From NCBI GenBank assembly GCA_017849585.1, contig JAFIGT010000028.1:1-61183 (forward strand): a stretch of 61,183 nt of DNA. The letters run 5' to 3'. Positions within the stretch are counted from its first letter, which is position 1; every line of letters starts with the position of its first letter. A program made the position numbers and the translations under genes. The DNA is from Verrucomicrobium sp. (lineage in GTDB: Bacteria; Verrucomicrobiota; Verrucomicrobiia; Methylacidiphilales; UBA1321). The notes under the pieces were generated by a model, which was not told where the DNA came from, searched no databases, and was given only the letters and a program-made list of their open reading frames with translations. Shown piece after piece: positions 40,483 to 50,864 of this stretch.

Positions 40483-43400
40483 ATGCCGCCAAAGTCTTCA
40501 CGTAAAAAGCGGAGCAGTCGTGATACGTCACGAGAAGCTTGTATTACTCCAGAGGTTGAGTCCGGCGACGCGGTGAAGTCCGAACGGATCAAATTTTCCG
40601 AATCCGACCGGACGGAAACGCTGCCCAAGATTTTGGAGCTGGTCCATGCCCGGACCGGACACGATTTTTCGCAGTATAAATCCTCGACAATGTTGCGGCG
40701 CATTCAGCGGCGGCAGCATGTGTATCGGCTGGATACGCCGGGGGAATATCTCCAATTACTGGCGCAGCGACCGGAAGAGGTGGAAGCGCTTTTTCAGCAG
40801 TTGCTGGTGAGCGTGACGTGCTTTTTCCGCGATACGGAGGCTTTCGCCTCGATTGAGAACCGCATTATTCCGGAGTTGATGAAAGCGCGTGCGCCGGGCG
40901 AGCCGTTGAGGGTGTGGGTGGCCGGTTGCGCGACGGGGGAGGAAGCGTATTCGCTGGCGATGGTGATTCTGGAGGCTTTTCAGGAAGCGAAGATGCGGCC
41001 GCAGGTGCAGATTTTCGCGACGGATATTGATCGCGAGGCGCTGACCGTGGCGCGGCGGGGACGTTACCCGCAGGATATTTCGGCCTCGGTTTCGAAGGAG
41101 CGGCTGAAGCGTTTTTTCGTGCGCGAGGCGGCTGGTTATCGCGTGAAGGATGAGCTGCGCGGCGCGGTGCGATTCGCGGAGCATGATATTATTCGCGATG
41201 CGCCTTTTGGCGGGATGCATCTGATCAGTTGCCGCAATGTGATGATCTATCTGGAGCGGATCATGCAGGGGCGGGTGTACGAGATTTTCCATTATGCGCT
41301 GAAACCGGAAGGCTACCTGTGGCTGGGGCCGTCGGAATCGATCGAGGGCGTGAATGATCTTTTTGCGGTGACGGACAAGAAGCAGCGCATTTTCCAACGC
41401 CGGCCGCAGAGTCGCTCGGGCCGTTCCGCGCTGGTACAACAAGTCGTGGCGCGTGATTTGGTGGCGCGGGGGCAGGTGGGGCGTGCTCCGGCCGGCAGCG
41501 AGGCGTCGCTGGGGCAGTTGCATGAGCGGTTGGTATTGACGCGGTATAGTCCGCCCAGTGTGATCATCAACGATAATTTCGATATCATCCATACGATGGG
41601 GGATGTGAGCCCGTTCCTGATGATTCCTGCGGGAGACCCGACGCATAACCTGATGAAGGTGGCGCGCAAGGGACTGCGGATGGCATTGCGGGCGGCGTTG
41701 CATCAGGTCTTCAATTTGCAGAAGGAAAGCCGGGTGGAGAATTTGCGGGTGCAGTCGCGCGATTCCGATCTGGTGATCGACCTGACGGTGCGGCCGGTGT
41801 TGGAGCCGCCGTTGGTGCAGTCGCATGCGCTGGTGGTATTCGAACGGCAACGCGCGGTGCCGCCGATCGCGGAGACGCCGGTGGCGGAGAGCCCGCACGG
41901 GGTGGACCCGGTGATTGACCAACTCGAAGAGGAGTTGCAGCAGGCGCGGCGTCAATTGCAGGCGACGATTGAGGCGTATGAGACGTCCAACGAGGAGCTG
42001 CAATCTTCCAACGAGGAATTGCGCTCCATGAACGAGGAGTTGCAATCGGCGACGGAGGAACTGGAAGCGGGCAAGGAAGAGTTCCAGTCCATGAACGAGG
42101 AGCTCTCGGCAGTCAACCAGACGCTGAAGGTCAAGATTGATGAGTTGAGCCACGCCAATAGCGATCTGCGCAATTTTCTTACGGCGACCGACATTGGCAC
42201 CATGTTCCTGGACCGCGGGTTGTGCGTGATCCGGTACACGCCGCGCATCAAGGATGTCTTCAATATCATTTCGTCGGACAAGGGGCGGCCGCTGTCGCAT
42301 CTGACGCATACGCTCGATTATCCGGCGATGGAATCGGAAGTGCAGCGCGTGCTGGAGCATCTGGAGGTGGTGGAACGCGAGGTCGCCTGCTCGAAGGGGC
42401 ATTGGTATCTGGTGCGCATTCTTCCCTATCGCACGGTGGAGGAGCAGATCGGCGGGGTGGTGCTGACGCTTGTGGATATCACGGAGCGCAAGCGGTTGGA
42501 GAATGAGTTGCGGTTCGACGCAGACATCCTGGCGCGTATTGCGGATGCCATTGTGGCGATGGATAATGAGGGGCGTATCTCCTACCTCAACGCCGCCGCT
42601 GCCGCGATGTACCAGATCACGGAAGCCGAGGCGCTGGGAAAACCTTTCACGCAATTTGTCTCGTGCCGCATGGCGGACGGGAGCGGAGCGACGTGTCTCT
42701 GTTCATCAAAAGAGCGCAAGAGCTGCCATGGCGAGCATCTGCATGTGACGCGCGATGGACGATCGATTCCAGTCGAGGTGGCGGTGTCGGATTTGACCAA
42801 TGCCGCCGGAGTGAGCATCGGCAGCCTCTCGGTCATTCGCGATATTTCCGAACGCAAACGCGCCTTGCAGGCCTTGGAGGAGAGCGAGAACCGGCTGCGC
42901 CGCATGACGGATGCCGTTCCCGGAGCGGTGTTCAAGTTGATGCAGTCGGTGGATGGTCGCCGGAATTTCGTCTTCATGAGCCGCGGGTGTCATGATGTGA
43001 TCGGGCTTTCCTCGGAGCAGCTTACGGGAGATATCGAGCTTTTCTACCGACAGATTCTTTCCTCGGATTTGGCGGCCTTGCGCGTGGCGATGGAGGAGTC
43101 GGCGCGAACCCTGCAGCCGTTCGTCTCGGAATTCCGCCTGAAGATGCGCGAGGGGCAGACGCATTGGATTGCGATGCGCGCAGTGCCGCATCCGGCCCCG
43201 CAGGGTGCGGTGATCTGGAACGGGTTCCTGCTGAATACGACCGAGCGGCGCGAACGGGAGGATTTTCTCGCTTCCATTTATACCGGGGTGGAGTCGCTCA
43301 TCGCCGTGATCGATGTGAGTGTGGATGGCGAGATGCGGGTGGCGGATCTCAATCCGGCCTACCAGCGCCTGTTGGATCGGCTGGGATGGCAATTCCGCGG

Positions 43401-44760
43401 GCGCACGTTCCGCGAGTTGGAGGCGACGTTGCCGGAACATTTTTTCAACCCGATGATGGAGCGTTACCAGCAATGTTTGCGCACCGGGGTCTCCATCCAA
43501 TACGAGCGCAAGATCGAGGTGCGCGATAATCCGGAATGGTTTTTGACCCGCCTGTCGCCGCTGCGCGACGCGCAGGGCCGCATCTTCCGCATCGTGTCGA
43601 TGTCGAATGTGATCACTGAGGCCAAGCAGCGGGAAGAGGAGCAGCTGAGGGCGTCGAAACTGGAAGCGCTCGGCGTGCTGGCGGGCGGCATCGCGCATGA
43701 TTTCAATAACATTATCATGGGCATCAGCCTGAATCTGGATTTGCTGCTGCATGAGATGGATCCGGATGATTCGTTGCTGGAGCTGGTGCGGGAGTCGTCC
43801 TACGCCACGAGCCGGGCGGGGGAACTGTCTCGGCGCCTGCTGGTCTTTGCCAAGGGGGGCAAACCGGTCAAGCAGGTGGTGGATCTCAAGCCCGCATTGC
43901 GGTCCGTGGTCGATTTTGCGCTCACCGGGTCGAACCTCAAGGCGGTCTACCAGATCGATCCCGAGATGGAATGTGTGGATGCCGATCTGGGACAGATTTC
44001 GCAGGTGTTTGACAATCTCGTGATCAATGCGCGCGAGGCGTGCCGTGACGGCGGATTGCTCGATGTGTGGGCCGGCTCCGTGGAGGTGGAGGCAGGGCAG
44101 GTGGTGGGACTTCAGCCGGGACGTTACGTGCGGGTGGAAATCCGTGATCATGGCGTGGGAATTCCGCCGGAGATCGTGGACAAGATTTTTGATCCGTATT
44201 TCACGACGAAACCGGGTGGCAACGGCATTGGTCTAGCCACCTGTTATACGACTTTGAAGAATCACGACGGGACCATTCTGGTGGACTCGGTGGTGGGACA
44301 GGGATCGACCTTCTCGATTTATCTGCCGGTGGCTCAGGATGGTCCGGAGCAGAATCCATTGCCCGCGGCGGGAACCTCGGCGGGAGGATCTTCGCGTTTG
44401 TTGCTGATCGATGATGACTCGCTGATTCTTTCCACCATGTCGCGGGCTTTGCGCCTGCATGGGTACGAGGTCACCACGGCCTCGGAAGGGGCGGGTGGGG
44501 CCGCGCTTTATCGGGCGGCACTGGAGAAGGGCGAGTCGTTTGATTACGTGCTGCTCGACGCCAATATTCCCGGCGGGTTGGGCGGCGAGATGGCTTTGCG
44601 CGCGTTGCAGGAGATCGATCCGGAAGTGCGGGTCATTTTGTGCAGCGGTTATTCGGCGAGCAATTTGTTGAGTGATTGGGAAAGTCTTGGCTTCAAGGGG
44701 CGTTTGCAGAAGCCCTTCAGCGTTTACGACGTCAGCCATTTGATCCAGAAAACGGCCTGA
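40483..44760 (+). CDS. CheR-PAS-histidine kinase-receiver hybrid
   Basis: A 1,425-residue signalling protein. Domains in order: a CheR methyltransferase (about 45-320, with [17 protein letters not shown] and [11 protein letters not shown]), a glutamate-rich coiled coil (about 480-565, repeated SNEELQ units), several PAS domains (about 570-690, 690-810, 820-930, 930-1050), a dimerisation/phosphoacceptor domain with the histidine in [12 protein letters not shown] (about 1075), an ATPase domain, and a C-terminal receiver (LLLIDDDS, acceptor Asp in [10 protein letters not shown]). Relatives often begin with a CheB methylesterase; none is present, and the first 40 residues are polar. There is no membrane segment, so it is cytosolic. 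ATG 40483 follows CTTCAGGGG. Confidence 0.9.
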   Translation: MPPKSSRKKRSSRDTSREACITPEVESGDAVKSERIKFSESDRTETLPKILELVHARTGHDFSQYKSSTMLRRIQRRQHVYRLDTPGEYLQLLAQRPEEVEALFQQLLVSVTCFFRDTEAFASIENRIIPELMKARAPGEPLRVWVAGCATGEEAYSLAMVILEAFQEAKMRPQVQIFATDIDREALTVARRGRYPQDISASVSKERLKRFFVREAAGYRVKDELRGAVRFAEHDIIRDAPFGGMHLISCRNVMIYLERIMQGRVYEIFHYALKPEGYLWLGPSESIEGVNDLFAVTDKKQRIFQRRPQSRSGRSALVQQVVARDLVARGQVGRAPAGSEASLGQLHERLVLTRYSPPSVIINDNFDIIHTMGDVSPFLMIPAGDPTHNLMKVARKGLRMALRAALHQVFNLQKESRVENLRVQSRDSDLVIDLTVRPVLEPPLVQSHALVVFERQRAVPPIAETPVAESPHGVDPVIDQLEEELQQARRQLQATIEAYETSNEELQSSNEELRSMNEELQSATEELEAGKEEFQSMNEELSAVNQTLKVKIDELSHANSDLRNFLTATDIGTMFLDRGLCVIRYTPRIKDVFNIISSDKGRPLSHLTHTLDYPAMESEVQRVLEHLEVVEREVACSKGHWYLVRILPYRTVEEQIGGVVLTLVDITERKRLENELRFDADILARIADAIVAMDNEGRISYLNAAAAAMYQITEAEALGKPFTQFVSCRMADGSGATCLCSSKERKSCHGEHLHVTRDGRSIPVEVAVSDLTNAAGVSIGSLSVIRDISERKRALQALEESENRLRRMTDAVPGAVFKLMQSVDGRRNFVFMSRGCHDVIGLSSEQLTGDIELFYRQILSSDLAALRVAMEESARTLQPFVSEFRLKMREGQTHWIAMRAVPHPAPQGAVIWNGFLLNTTERREREDFLASIYTGVESLIAVIDVSVDGEMRVADLNPAYQRLLDRLGWQFRGRTFRELEATLPEHFFNPMMERYQQCLRTGVSIQYERKIEVRDNPEWFLTRLSPLRDAQGRIFRIVSMSNVITEAKQREEEQLRASKLEALGVLAGGIAHDFNNIIMGISLNLDLLLHEMDPDDSLLELVRESSYATSRAGELSRRLLVFAKGGKPVKQVVDLKPALRSVVDFALTGSNLKAVYQIDPEMECVDADLGQISQVFDNLVINAREACRDGGLLDVWAGSVEVEAGQVVGLQPGRYVRVEIRDHGVGIPPEIVDKIFDPYFTTKPGGNGIGLATCYTTLKNHDGTILVDSVVGQGSTFSIYLPVAQDGPEQNPLPAAGTSAGGSSRLLLIDDDSLILSTMSRALRLHGYEVTTASEGAGGAALYRAALEKGESFDYVLLDANIPGGLGGEMALRALQEIDPEVRVILCSGYSASNLLSDWESLGFKGRLQKPFSVYDVSHLIQKTA

Positions 44761-44851
44761 TGGGCAACGATGGGACTCTGTGTCCCTGCGAGCGCACAGT
44801 TGACGTCCGGCTCCCGGAGTGAAATGATGGAGTCTTTACTGCAGGCGACGT

Positions 44852-45676
44852 ATGACTCTGGTTCAGCTCTTGATTTGTGGCGGGATTATCCTGGCCGGGT
44901 ACGCCTTGATGCAATGGCCTTCCAGCCTGATGCGCAAGACGGGCGTTCTCTTTTTCTGCGGCGCCAGCGCCTTGGGCGTTTACTATCTTTCCGGTCAGTG
45001 GTGGCTCGGGTTTATCGTGTTGGTGGGCTGGGTGCTTTTCCCGGTTTCCGAGCTCATTTACATTCTGCGGAAATTACGCGTGCCCCGGGACCGGATTCTT
45101 GAGGTGGTGCCGCGCGCGCCGGAGCAGTTCGAGGAGCTGCATGGGCTGACGCACGATATGGCGCAATTGGGTTTCCGGCCGGTGGAGGATTGCGAGTGGT
45201 ACTCGCCGATGCACACGCAGTTTTACCGGTTGTTCGTCCATGAATCCGAGCCCTATCACGCGGGGTTGAGCTATATTTACAATGAGCAGTTCGGGTTTCA
45301 CTTTGTCTCCTTTTCCTCGCAGGACAACTCGGGCCGCGTGTGGTTGACATGGGATTATCCGCTGACCTACGGGTTGAAGATGCCGCCAGATGTGGCGCTT
45401 TTTCGCGCATTGGATTGCGATACGGTGTCGGACTTGTTGGAGCAGCATAAGGAATTCCTCGCGATCAACAACGTGGAGGGCGGGTTGGTGCCCACGCCGG
45501 TGAGCGCGGAAGCGGCCCGAGCCCGGCTGGATCTGGCGCTGCGCAAGCAGTTGGATTATAATTTGCACGAGGGGATTCTCTCGCCGGAGCGGATCTCTCA
45601 GGAGAGCTTTCGCTACTCGTGGCGCGGAACGCTGTATGTGACGAGTCAGGTGCTGCGCGATTTGGTGAGATTGTAA
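44852..45676 (+). CDS. membrane-anchored protein of unknown function
   Basis: A 274-residue protein. Two or three hydrophobic segments fill residues 3-65 (LLICGGIILAGYALMQW, ALGVYYLSGQWWLGF, IVLVGWVLFPVSELIYIL). A cytoplasmic domain of about 200 residues follows with no recognised family; it includes CEWYSPMHTQFYRLF and GRVWLTWDYPLTYG. The gene starts 91 bases after the hybrid kinase and may be read from the same transcript. No function is claimed. Confidence 0.7.
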   Translation: MTLVQLLICGGIILAGYALMQWPSSLMRKTGVLFFCGASALGVYYLSGQWWLGFIVLVGWVLFPVSELIYILRKLRVPRDRILEVVPRAPEQFEELHGLTHDMAQLGFRPVEDCEWYSPMHTQFYRLFVHESEPYHAGLSYIYNEQFGFHFVSFSSQDNSGRVWLTWDYPLTYGLKMPPDVALFRALDCDTVSDLLEQHKEFLAINNVEGGLVPTPVSAEAARARLDLALRKQLDYNLHEGILSPERISQESFRYSWRGTLYVTSQVLRDLVRL

Positions 45677-45778
45677 ATACACTGAGAATACAACGTTTGC
45701 CGAAATCAAATTTTAAGCCTCAAAAACATTGACCCTGCCCCGTGAGGGGACTATTGGTTACTATCCTTCCGTACGCCT

Positions 45779-47161
45779 ATGCCGCTCAAGACCGAATCCG
45801 AACTCTCCGCCGTCCAGCGCGACTCTTTCAACCGCGCCCGTTCCGCTCTCAACGCCCGGAATTACGATTATACCATTTCCCTGATGCAGGGGTTGCTCAA
45901 GACCGAGCCGCTTTTCCTGGAAGGGCGTCGCATGCTGCGCGCGGCCGCCATCCAGAAATACAAGGCGCTGTCGGGCTTTTCCAAGCAGATGACCAGCGTC
46001 AAAGTAGCCGGCATGGTGGTCAAGGCCAGCGCGGGCAAGAAGCAGCCGAACGACGCGCTGATTCTCGCGGAGGAAATTCTCGCGGTGGACCCGTACAACG
46101 GCAAGGGTAACGAGATGATTGCCGAGGCGGCCTTGGCGCTCAATGAACCGGAGCTCGGAGCGATGGCTTACGAGACGGTCAAGGAAGGCAATCCGAAGGA
46201 CAAGGGCAACCTGCTTCATCTGGCCGATCTTTACATGAAGATGGGCGACTTCCCGAAGGCGGAGAAGACGTACGGCCAGGTACTGGAAATCGATCCCCGT
46301 GATGGCGACGCGCTGCACGGCATGAAGAGTGCCAGCGCAGCGCATGCCTCCCGCAGCGGCGGCTGGGATTCGGCGACCGATTATCGCGACATCATCAAGA
46401 ACAAGGATGAAGCCAAGGCGCTGGAACAGGCGAACCGCGTGGTGAAATCCGACGAGGCGATCGACGAGCAGATCGCCCAGCTTTACGCGAAGGTCCAGAG
46501 CGAACCGGCGAATCTGAATCCGCCGAAGCAGATCGCCCAGTTGTGCGAGCAGAAGGAAGATTTCCAGAGCGCGATCCAGTGGTACGAGTACACTTTTGAC
46601 GCGGGCAAGCGGACGGATAATTCGCTCGAGAAGAAGATCGATGATCTGAAGATGACTGTGCTCGACCGTCAGCTGGCTGATGCCCGCAAGGCGGCGGCGG
46701 CTGATCCCGCGCAGGCGGAGCAGTTGAAGGAACTGGAGCATCAGCGCAATCTGGTCTTGCTCGACATGAGCAAGCGCCGCGTCGAGAAGTACCCGAACGA
46801 ATACCAGTTCCATTTCGAGCTCGGCCAGGCCTACTACAATCTGGGCATGTACAAGGAAGCGTCACCCGAGTTGCAGCTCGGCCTGAAGCAGCCGAACGTT
46901 CGCTCCGAGGCGCAGAATCTGATCGGCCTCTGTTACATGCAGCGCCATATGTACGATCTGGCGGAAAAGGCGTTCCGTAGCGCGAAGGAAGAAATGCCGA
47001 TGATGGATAACGGCAAGAAGGAGATTACCTACAATCTCGCGTTGCTGCTGGAGCAGCAGGGCAAGAAGGAAGAGTACATCGCCCAGCTCAAGGAAATCTA
47101 CGAAGTCGACATGGGTTTCCGGGATGTCACGCATCGCGTCGAAGCGTCGTACGGACATTAG
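45779..47161 (+). CDS. tetratricopeptide-repeat protein
   Basis: A 460-residue soluble protein with TPR-like helical pairs through most of its length (RARSALNARNYDYTISLMQG near the start; AEKTYGQVLEIDPRDGDALH; FELGQAYYNLGMYKEASPEL; GLCYMQRHMYDLAEKAFRSA). It contains no signal peptide and no catalytic motif. The probable role is a protein-protein scaffold. Confidence 0.8.
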   Translation: MPLKTESELSAVQRDSFNRARSALNARNYDYTISLMQGLLKTEPLFLEGRRMLRAAAIQKYKALSGFSKQMTSVKVAGMVVKASAGKKQPNDALILAEEILAVDPYNGKGNEMIAEAALALNEPELGAMAYETVKEGNPKDKGNLLHLADLYMKMGDFPKAEKTYGQVLEIDPRDGDALHGMKSASAAHASRSGGWDSATDYRDIIKNKDEAKALEQANRVVKSDEAIDEQIAQLYAKVQSEPANLNPPKQIAQLCEQKEDFQSAIQWYEYTFDAGKRTDNSLEKKIDDLKMTVLDRQLADARKAAAADPAQAEQLKELEHQRNLVLLDMSKRRVEKYPNEYQFHFELGQAYYNLGMYKEASPELQLGLKQPNVRSEAQNLIGLCYMQRHMYDLAEKAFRSAKEEMPMMDNGKKEITYNLALLLEQQGKKEEYIAQLKEIYEVDMGFRDVTHRVEASYGH

Positions 47162-47241
47162 ACCATTGCCAATTTCCAATTGCGCAATGTCAATTGGGAA
47201 GGCGGGGACGTTTACAGATTAAAGTAGGCTCCACGTGCTGT

Positions 47242-47269
47242 TGTAGGGCGGTTCACAGACCGCCCTACA
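47242..47269. repeat. REP-like inverted repeat between convergent genes
   Basis: TGTAGGGCGGT (47242-47252) and ACCGCCCTACA (47259-47269) are perfect complements around TCACAG. A run of eight T follows at 47281. It sits between the TPR gene and the minus-strand gene ending at 47302. It could serve as a terminator for the TPR gene; similar GGGCGGTTC-type palindromes occur as dispersed repeats in many bacteria. Confidence 0.65.
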
Positions 47270-47301
47270 GTTCGGACCCCTTTTTTTTCGCGAGAAACTC
47301 T

Positions 47302-47937
47302 TCAATTCTTGCCGAGGGCCTTCGCGACGACGTCGTAGAGTTCGGTGTAATTTTGAAGCTCGTTCCAGCGTTGCAGGGGTTGGCCATCGGGGCCGAAGAC
47401 CACGCAGCGTAATTTGTTGGAGACCTTGGGCCAGCCGAGGGACTTGCACACCGCGCCGTTGAAATCGGGGATGGCGCAGAGGTCGGGGCGAGGTTCCTTG
47501 TTGTTCCCATTGGCGCGATAGAAGGGAGTGAGGCGTTCGGATTCCTCGTCGAGATCCTCTTGCATGCGCCAGCGCACGATGCCTTCCACCATGCTGCCGA
47601 GGGAGTCGCGCAGGTCGACGACGGCGATGACGCGGAAGTTCGAGAGGCCGCGGAATTTATCGAGCTTGCCGGCGGCGTCGCGGATTTCCTTCTGGCTTTC
47701 TTCGGTGCAGAGGAATACTGCGGTGATGCGACCGGGAGCATTGACGGTGACGCGCTGGCTGTCCGCATCCATCGCCTGGATGGGGGGAGTGGCGGTTGCC
47801 GTCGGAGTGGTGGCAACAGGAGCTGTAGCGGGGGGGGCTTGAGCCATAAGGGGGGAGCTGGCAATCAGACCGCAGCAGGCGGCGAAAACCAGTGGCCGGC
47901 TCCAATTATGTCGCCACTTTTTCAAGCAGATATCCAC
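47302..47937 (-). CDS. small exported protein of unknown function
   Basis: A 211-residue protein. A signal peptide is apparent (basic start, then PLVFAACCGLIASSPLMAQA, cleavage near residue 33). A Pro/Thr/Ala linker follows (to about 55), then a domain of about 150 residues with RITAVFLCTEESQKEIRDA, FRVIAVVDLRDSLGSMV and a C-terminal KLRCVVFGPDGQPLQRWNEL. The alternation of strands and helices suggests a thioredoxin-like fold without a CxxC pair. The start lies 32 bases inside the end of rlmI, so the two are translationally linked. Confidence 0.7.
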   Translation of the reverse strand: MDICLKKWRHNWSRPLVFAACCGLIASSPLMAQAPPATAPVATTPTATATPPIQAMDADSQRVTVNAPGRITAVFLCTEESQKEIRDAAGKLDKFRGLSNFRVIAVVDLRDSLGSMVEGIVRWRMQEDLDEESERLTPFYRANGNNKEPRPDLCAIPDFNGAVCKSLGWPKVSNKLRCVVFGPDGQPLQRWNELQNYTELYDVVAKALGKN

Positions 47938-49093
47938 GCAGATACTCCGTTTCTGGCACTTCCGTCAAGATCGGATGATCCCGCGATTGTGTCATTCGTT
48001 CCACCAGGCGCAGGGAGAGGTTGAGCTCTCCGGCGATGTCGGAGAGCAGTTCCTGCCACTCCGGCTCGCCCACATGATGGGAACAACAGAAACTTGCCAG
48101 CATTCCGCCGGGACGCAAGAGGCGGAGTCCGCGCAAATGCAATTCTTTATATCCACGCAGTGCGGAGTCGACCTGCCCTTTGGTCTTGGTAAAGGAGGGG
48201 GGATCGAGAATGACGAGATCGAATTGTTGCCGTTCGCGTTCGTAGACGGGGAGGAGGTCGAAGACGTTGCCGATGACCCACTCAATGTCGAGACCGTGGC
48301 GCTGCGCGGTATGGCGGCCCCGGACGATGGCTTCGTCGGACTGGTCGAGCGCACGGCAGGAGACGGCCCCGGCGGCGCGGGCGGCGAGGGCGAAGGCTCC
48401 CTGATTGGTGAAGCAGTCGAGCACGCGGCAGCCTTTGGCGTAGCGGGCGACCTTGGCGTAGTTATCGACCTGGTCGAGGTAAAAACCGGTCTTCTGGCCG
48501 AGCCACAGGTCGAGGGAGAAGCGGAGTCCGGCGACTTCCACTTCGGTGGGGGATTTGTATTCGCCGAAGAGAACCTTCTTTTCCTGCGGGAGCCCTTCCA
48601 GCTTGCGCACGGGCGCGTCGTTGCGGGAGATGATGGCGGCGGGCTTGAGTTTGCGGGCGAGGATTTCGACGAGCACCGGTTCGAGCCGCGACATGGCGAG
48701 GGTGAGGGTTTGGATGACGAGCACGTCGGCGTAGCGGTCGACGATGACGCCGGGGAGGTGATCGGATTCCGACCAGATGAGGCGTTGTGCGGAGGCCGGT
48801 TTTCCGGCGGACTTGTCGAGGTTGGCGCGCCACGCGAGGGCGGCGTCGACCTGCGCTTCGAGGAAGCGGGCGTCGAGGTCCTGCGTCTGGTGCGAGTAGC
48901 GGCGGAAGATGATTTGGGATTGGCTGTTGTAGATGCCGCTGCCGAAGAATTTGCCCTTGGTGTTGCGCACCTCGACGGTGTCTCCGTCCTTCGGATCGCC
49001 CACGATGCGGCCGACTTCGCTTTTGAAAACCCACGGGTGTCCGGAGAAGATGCGATGCCGGACGCCGGTGTTGAGGTAGAGAGTCGGTTTCAT
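47906..49093 (-). CDS. rlmI: 23S rRNA m5C methyltransferase, RlmI type
   Basis: A 395-residue enzyme of the RlmI family, which methylates C1962 of 23S rRNA in E. coli. An N-terminal PUA domain (GVRHRIFSGHPWVFKSEVGR) is followed by a middle domain and a SAM-dependent methyltransferase domain: motif I in VLDCFTNQGAFALAA, motif IV in LVILDPPSFTKTKGQ, and the catalytic cysteines near LASFCCSHHV. GQKTGFYLDQVDN is the usual family landmark. Length and order are normal. Confidence 0.9.
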   Translation of the reverse strand: MKPTLYLNTGVRHRIFSGHPWVFKSEVGRIVGDPKDGDTVEVRNTKGKFFGSGIYNSQSQIIFRRYSHQTQDLDARFLEAQVDAALAWRANLDKSAGKPASAQRLIWSESDHLPGVIVDRYADVLVIQTLTLAMSRLEPVLVEILARKLKPAAIISRNDAPVRKLEGLPQEKKVLFGEYKSPTEVEVAGLRFSLDLWLGQKTGFYLDQVDNYAKVARYAKGCRVLDCFTNQGAFALAARAAGAVSCRALDQSDEAIVRGRHTAQRHGLDIEWVIGNVFDLLPVYERERQQFDLVILDPPSFTKTKGQVDSALRGYKELHLRGLRLLRPGGMLASFCCSHHVGEPEWQELLSDIAGELNLSLRLVERMTQSRDHPILTEVPETEYLRGYLLEKVAT

Positions 49094-49379
49094 GTCGGGA
49101 CTGGAAGAGAGAAGAATGTCCGCAGATTGGGCAGATTACCACAGATTTTTACTGCGGCGAGTTGGGAGGCTCTCGCCGAGGCGTTGAAAAAAAAGAGCGT
49201 CGACAAAGCGCTACAAGAATCGACCGTCTCTGTTGGGTGTCGCAGTCGGTGTCGCCGGGAAACTTCAAATTTCAGATTGGAGATTTCACAGGGACGGCGG
49301 TCGGGCATGTCCCCGTTCTAGCAGGAATCGCGCGGGAGCGTTTGCGTTAGGTTTGTTAGGTGAGCTGCGTGTGCGATAT

Positions 49380-49400
49380 TTTTGCCACGAGGCGGCAAAA
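49380..49400. terminator. weak hairpin in the 324-base gap between kamA and rlmI
   Basis: TTTTGCC (49380-49386) and GGCAAAA (49394-49400) form a 7-bp stem 18 bases beyond the kamA stop. On the minus strand it ends in A-rich sequence, so it is a poor intrinsic terminator. The rest of 49094-49417 contains nothing that I can support; short open frames there lack ribosome-binding sites and family features. Confidence 0.3.
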
Positions 49401-49417
49401 GATCGTGACGATGCCGC

Positions 49418-50605
49418 TTAGAAGGTTTCTTCGGCGAGGAGGTCGGGGTGGTCGACGGGGCGGCGGCGGGTGGGGGTGATGTCGGGGTATTCGAAGATCT
49501 CGCCTTTGTAGTTGCGCAGGACGATGCGGTCGCCGGTGCGGGCGAGGACGTAATCGGGGTTGACGGGGATTTTGCCGCCGCCGCCGGGGCCGTCGATGAC
49601 GAATTGCGGGACGGCGTAGCCGGTGGTGTGGCCGCGCAGGGCTTCGATGATTTCGAGCCCTTTGCTTACGGGGGCGCGAAGGTGGCTGGTCCCTTGGATG
49701 AGGTCGGCTTGGTAGAGGTAGTAGGGACGTACGCGGCAGCGGAGCAGTTTTTGGACGAGGAGTTTGTAGGTCTCGGGATCGTCGTTGACGCCGCGCAGGA
49801 GGACGGATTGGTTGCCGAGGGGGATACCCGCGTCAGCGAGTCGGCCGAGGGCGTCGCGGACTTCGCTGGTGAGTTCCTTGGGGTGATTCACGTGGACGCT
49901 CATCCAGAGGGGGTGGACTTCGCGCAGCGTGGCGCAGAGTTCGGGGGTGATGCGCTGCGGCATGAAGATGGGGATGCGGCTGCCGATGCGGAGGAATTCG
50001 ATGTGGGGAATGGCGCGCAGGCGGCGCAGTAAATCACCGAGTCGTTTGTCGGAAAGCAGAAGGGGATCGCCGCCAGAGAGCAGGACGTCGCGGACTGCGG
50101 TATGTTCCTGGAGGTAGGCGATGGCGCGGTCGAAATCGAGTTCGAGTTCCTGTTCGCCGGCGCCGCTGACGACGCGGCTGCGGGTGCAGTAGCGGCAGTA
50201 GGAGGCGCAACGGTCGGTGACGAGGAAGAGGACGCGGTCGGGGTAGCGGTGGACGAGGCCGGGGACGGGCATGTCGTGATCTTCGCCGCAGGGGTCAGCC
50301 ATGTCGCCGGAGACGTAGTTCATTTCGTCGACGCGGGGGATGACCTGGGTGCGGATGGGGCAGCGGGGGTCGTTGCCGTCGACGAGGTTGAAGAAGTAGG
50401 GGGTGATCCCCATGGCGAGCTTGGTGTTGGAGAGGAGCACGCCGGCGTGTTCGCTGCGGGTGAGCGCGATCTTGCCCTCCAGTTGTTTGAGGCTGGTGAT
50501 GCGGTTGCGCATCTGCCAGTTCCAGTCATTCCACTGATGGGCTGGGACATCCGGCCAATATCCTTGGCCGGGGGAGGTGAAGTCGCGGAGGGAGGAGGTG
50601 CTCAC
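49418..50605 (-). CDS. kamA: lysine 2,3-aminomutase, KamA family
   Basis: A 395-residue radical SAM and PLP enzyme that interconverts L-lysine and L-beta-lysine. Cysteines 133, 137 and 140 (DRCASYCRYC) bind the [4Fe-4S] cluster. The PLP lysine is in the GPGGGGKIPV loop near residue 345. VLLSGGDPLLLSD and SVHVNHPKELT are typical of the family. There is no beta-lysine acetyltransferase gene next to it in the window, so the product's fate (osmolyte, or EF-P modification in the short EpmB branch) is not indicated; the length and the full C-terminal part favour the aminomutase branch over EpmB. Confidence 0.88.
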   Translation of the reverse strand: MSTSSLRDFTSPGQGYWPDVPAHQWNDWNWQMRNRITSLKQLEGKIALTRSEHAGVLLSNTKLAMGITPYFFNLVDGNDPRCPIRTQVIPRVDEMNYVSGDMADPCGEDHDMPVPGLVHRYPDRVLFLVTDRCASYCRYCTRSRVVSGAGEQELELDFDRAIAYLQEHTAVRDVLLSGGDPLLLSDKRLGDLLRRLRAIPHIEFLRIGSRIPIFMPQRITPELCATLREVHPLWMSVHVNHPKELTSEVRDALGRLADAGIPLGNQSVLLRGVNDDPETYKLLVQKLLRCRVRPYYLYQADLIQGTSHLRAPVSKGLEIIEALRGHTTGYAVPQFVIDGPGGGGKIPVNPDYVLARTGDRIVLRNYKGEIFEYPDITPTRRRPVDHPDLLAEETF

Positions 50606-50686
50606 GGAGCTGGTTGGGTAGAATTCTTAACAGGCTAAGGCAATTTTTGCCCTTGTCAAACGACCCCTCGGGGAAGGGACGGTGGT

Positions 50687-50707
50687 ATTCCGCAAGGTTT
50701 GCGGAAT
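50687..50707. promoter_or_regulatory. inverted repeat in kamA-MCP intergenic region
   Basis: ATTCCGCAA and TTGCGGAAT are exact complements around GGT, between the divergent kamA and chemoreceptor genes. It may be an operator; nothing identifies the regulator. Confidence 0.4.
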
Positions 50708-50864
50708 CCTCAGTCGGAGAGTTGAGCGAAAAAAGCGCGTCGGATCATTTTGCGGGAAAAGGGTTAAGTTTGACGTTTCAGTGACGATTTTTAATCGAAG
50801 TTAATAATGGATCGTCGTTGGCTCGCTAAAATCTAATCGAAGTATCTGAAAATGGGAGATGGGG

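Noticed and set aside
40756-42654. Long open frame (632 codons) on the minus strand
   Set aside because: Lies antisense to the CheR-kinase gene in GC-rich DNA; the translation is Arg/His/Gln-rich with no domain, whereas the plus strand encodes recognised domains.
47975-49321. Open frame of 448 codons on the plus strand
   Set aside because: Antisense to rlmI; Glu/Gly/Val-rich translation without family features.
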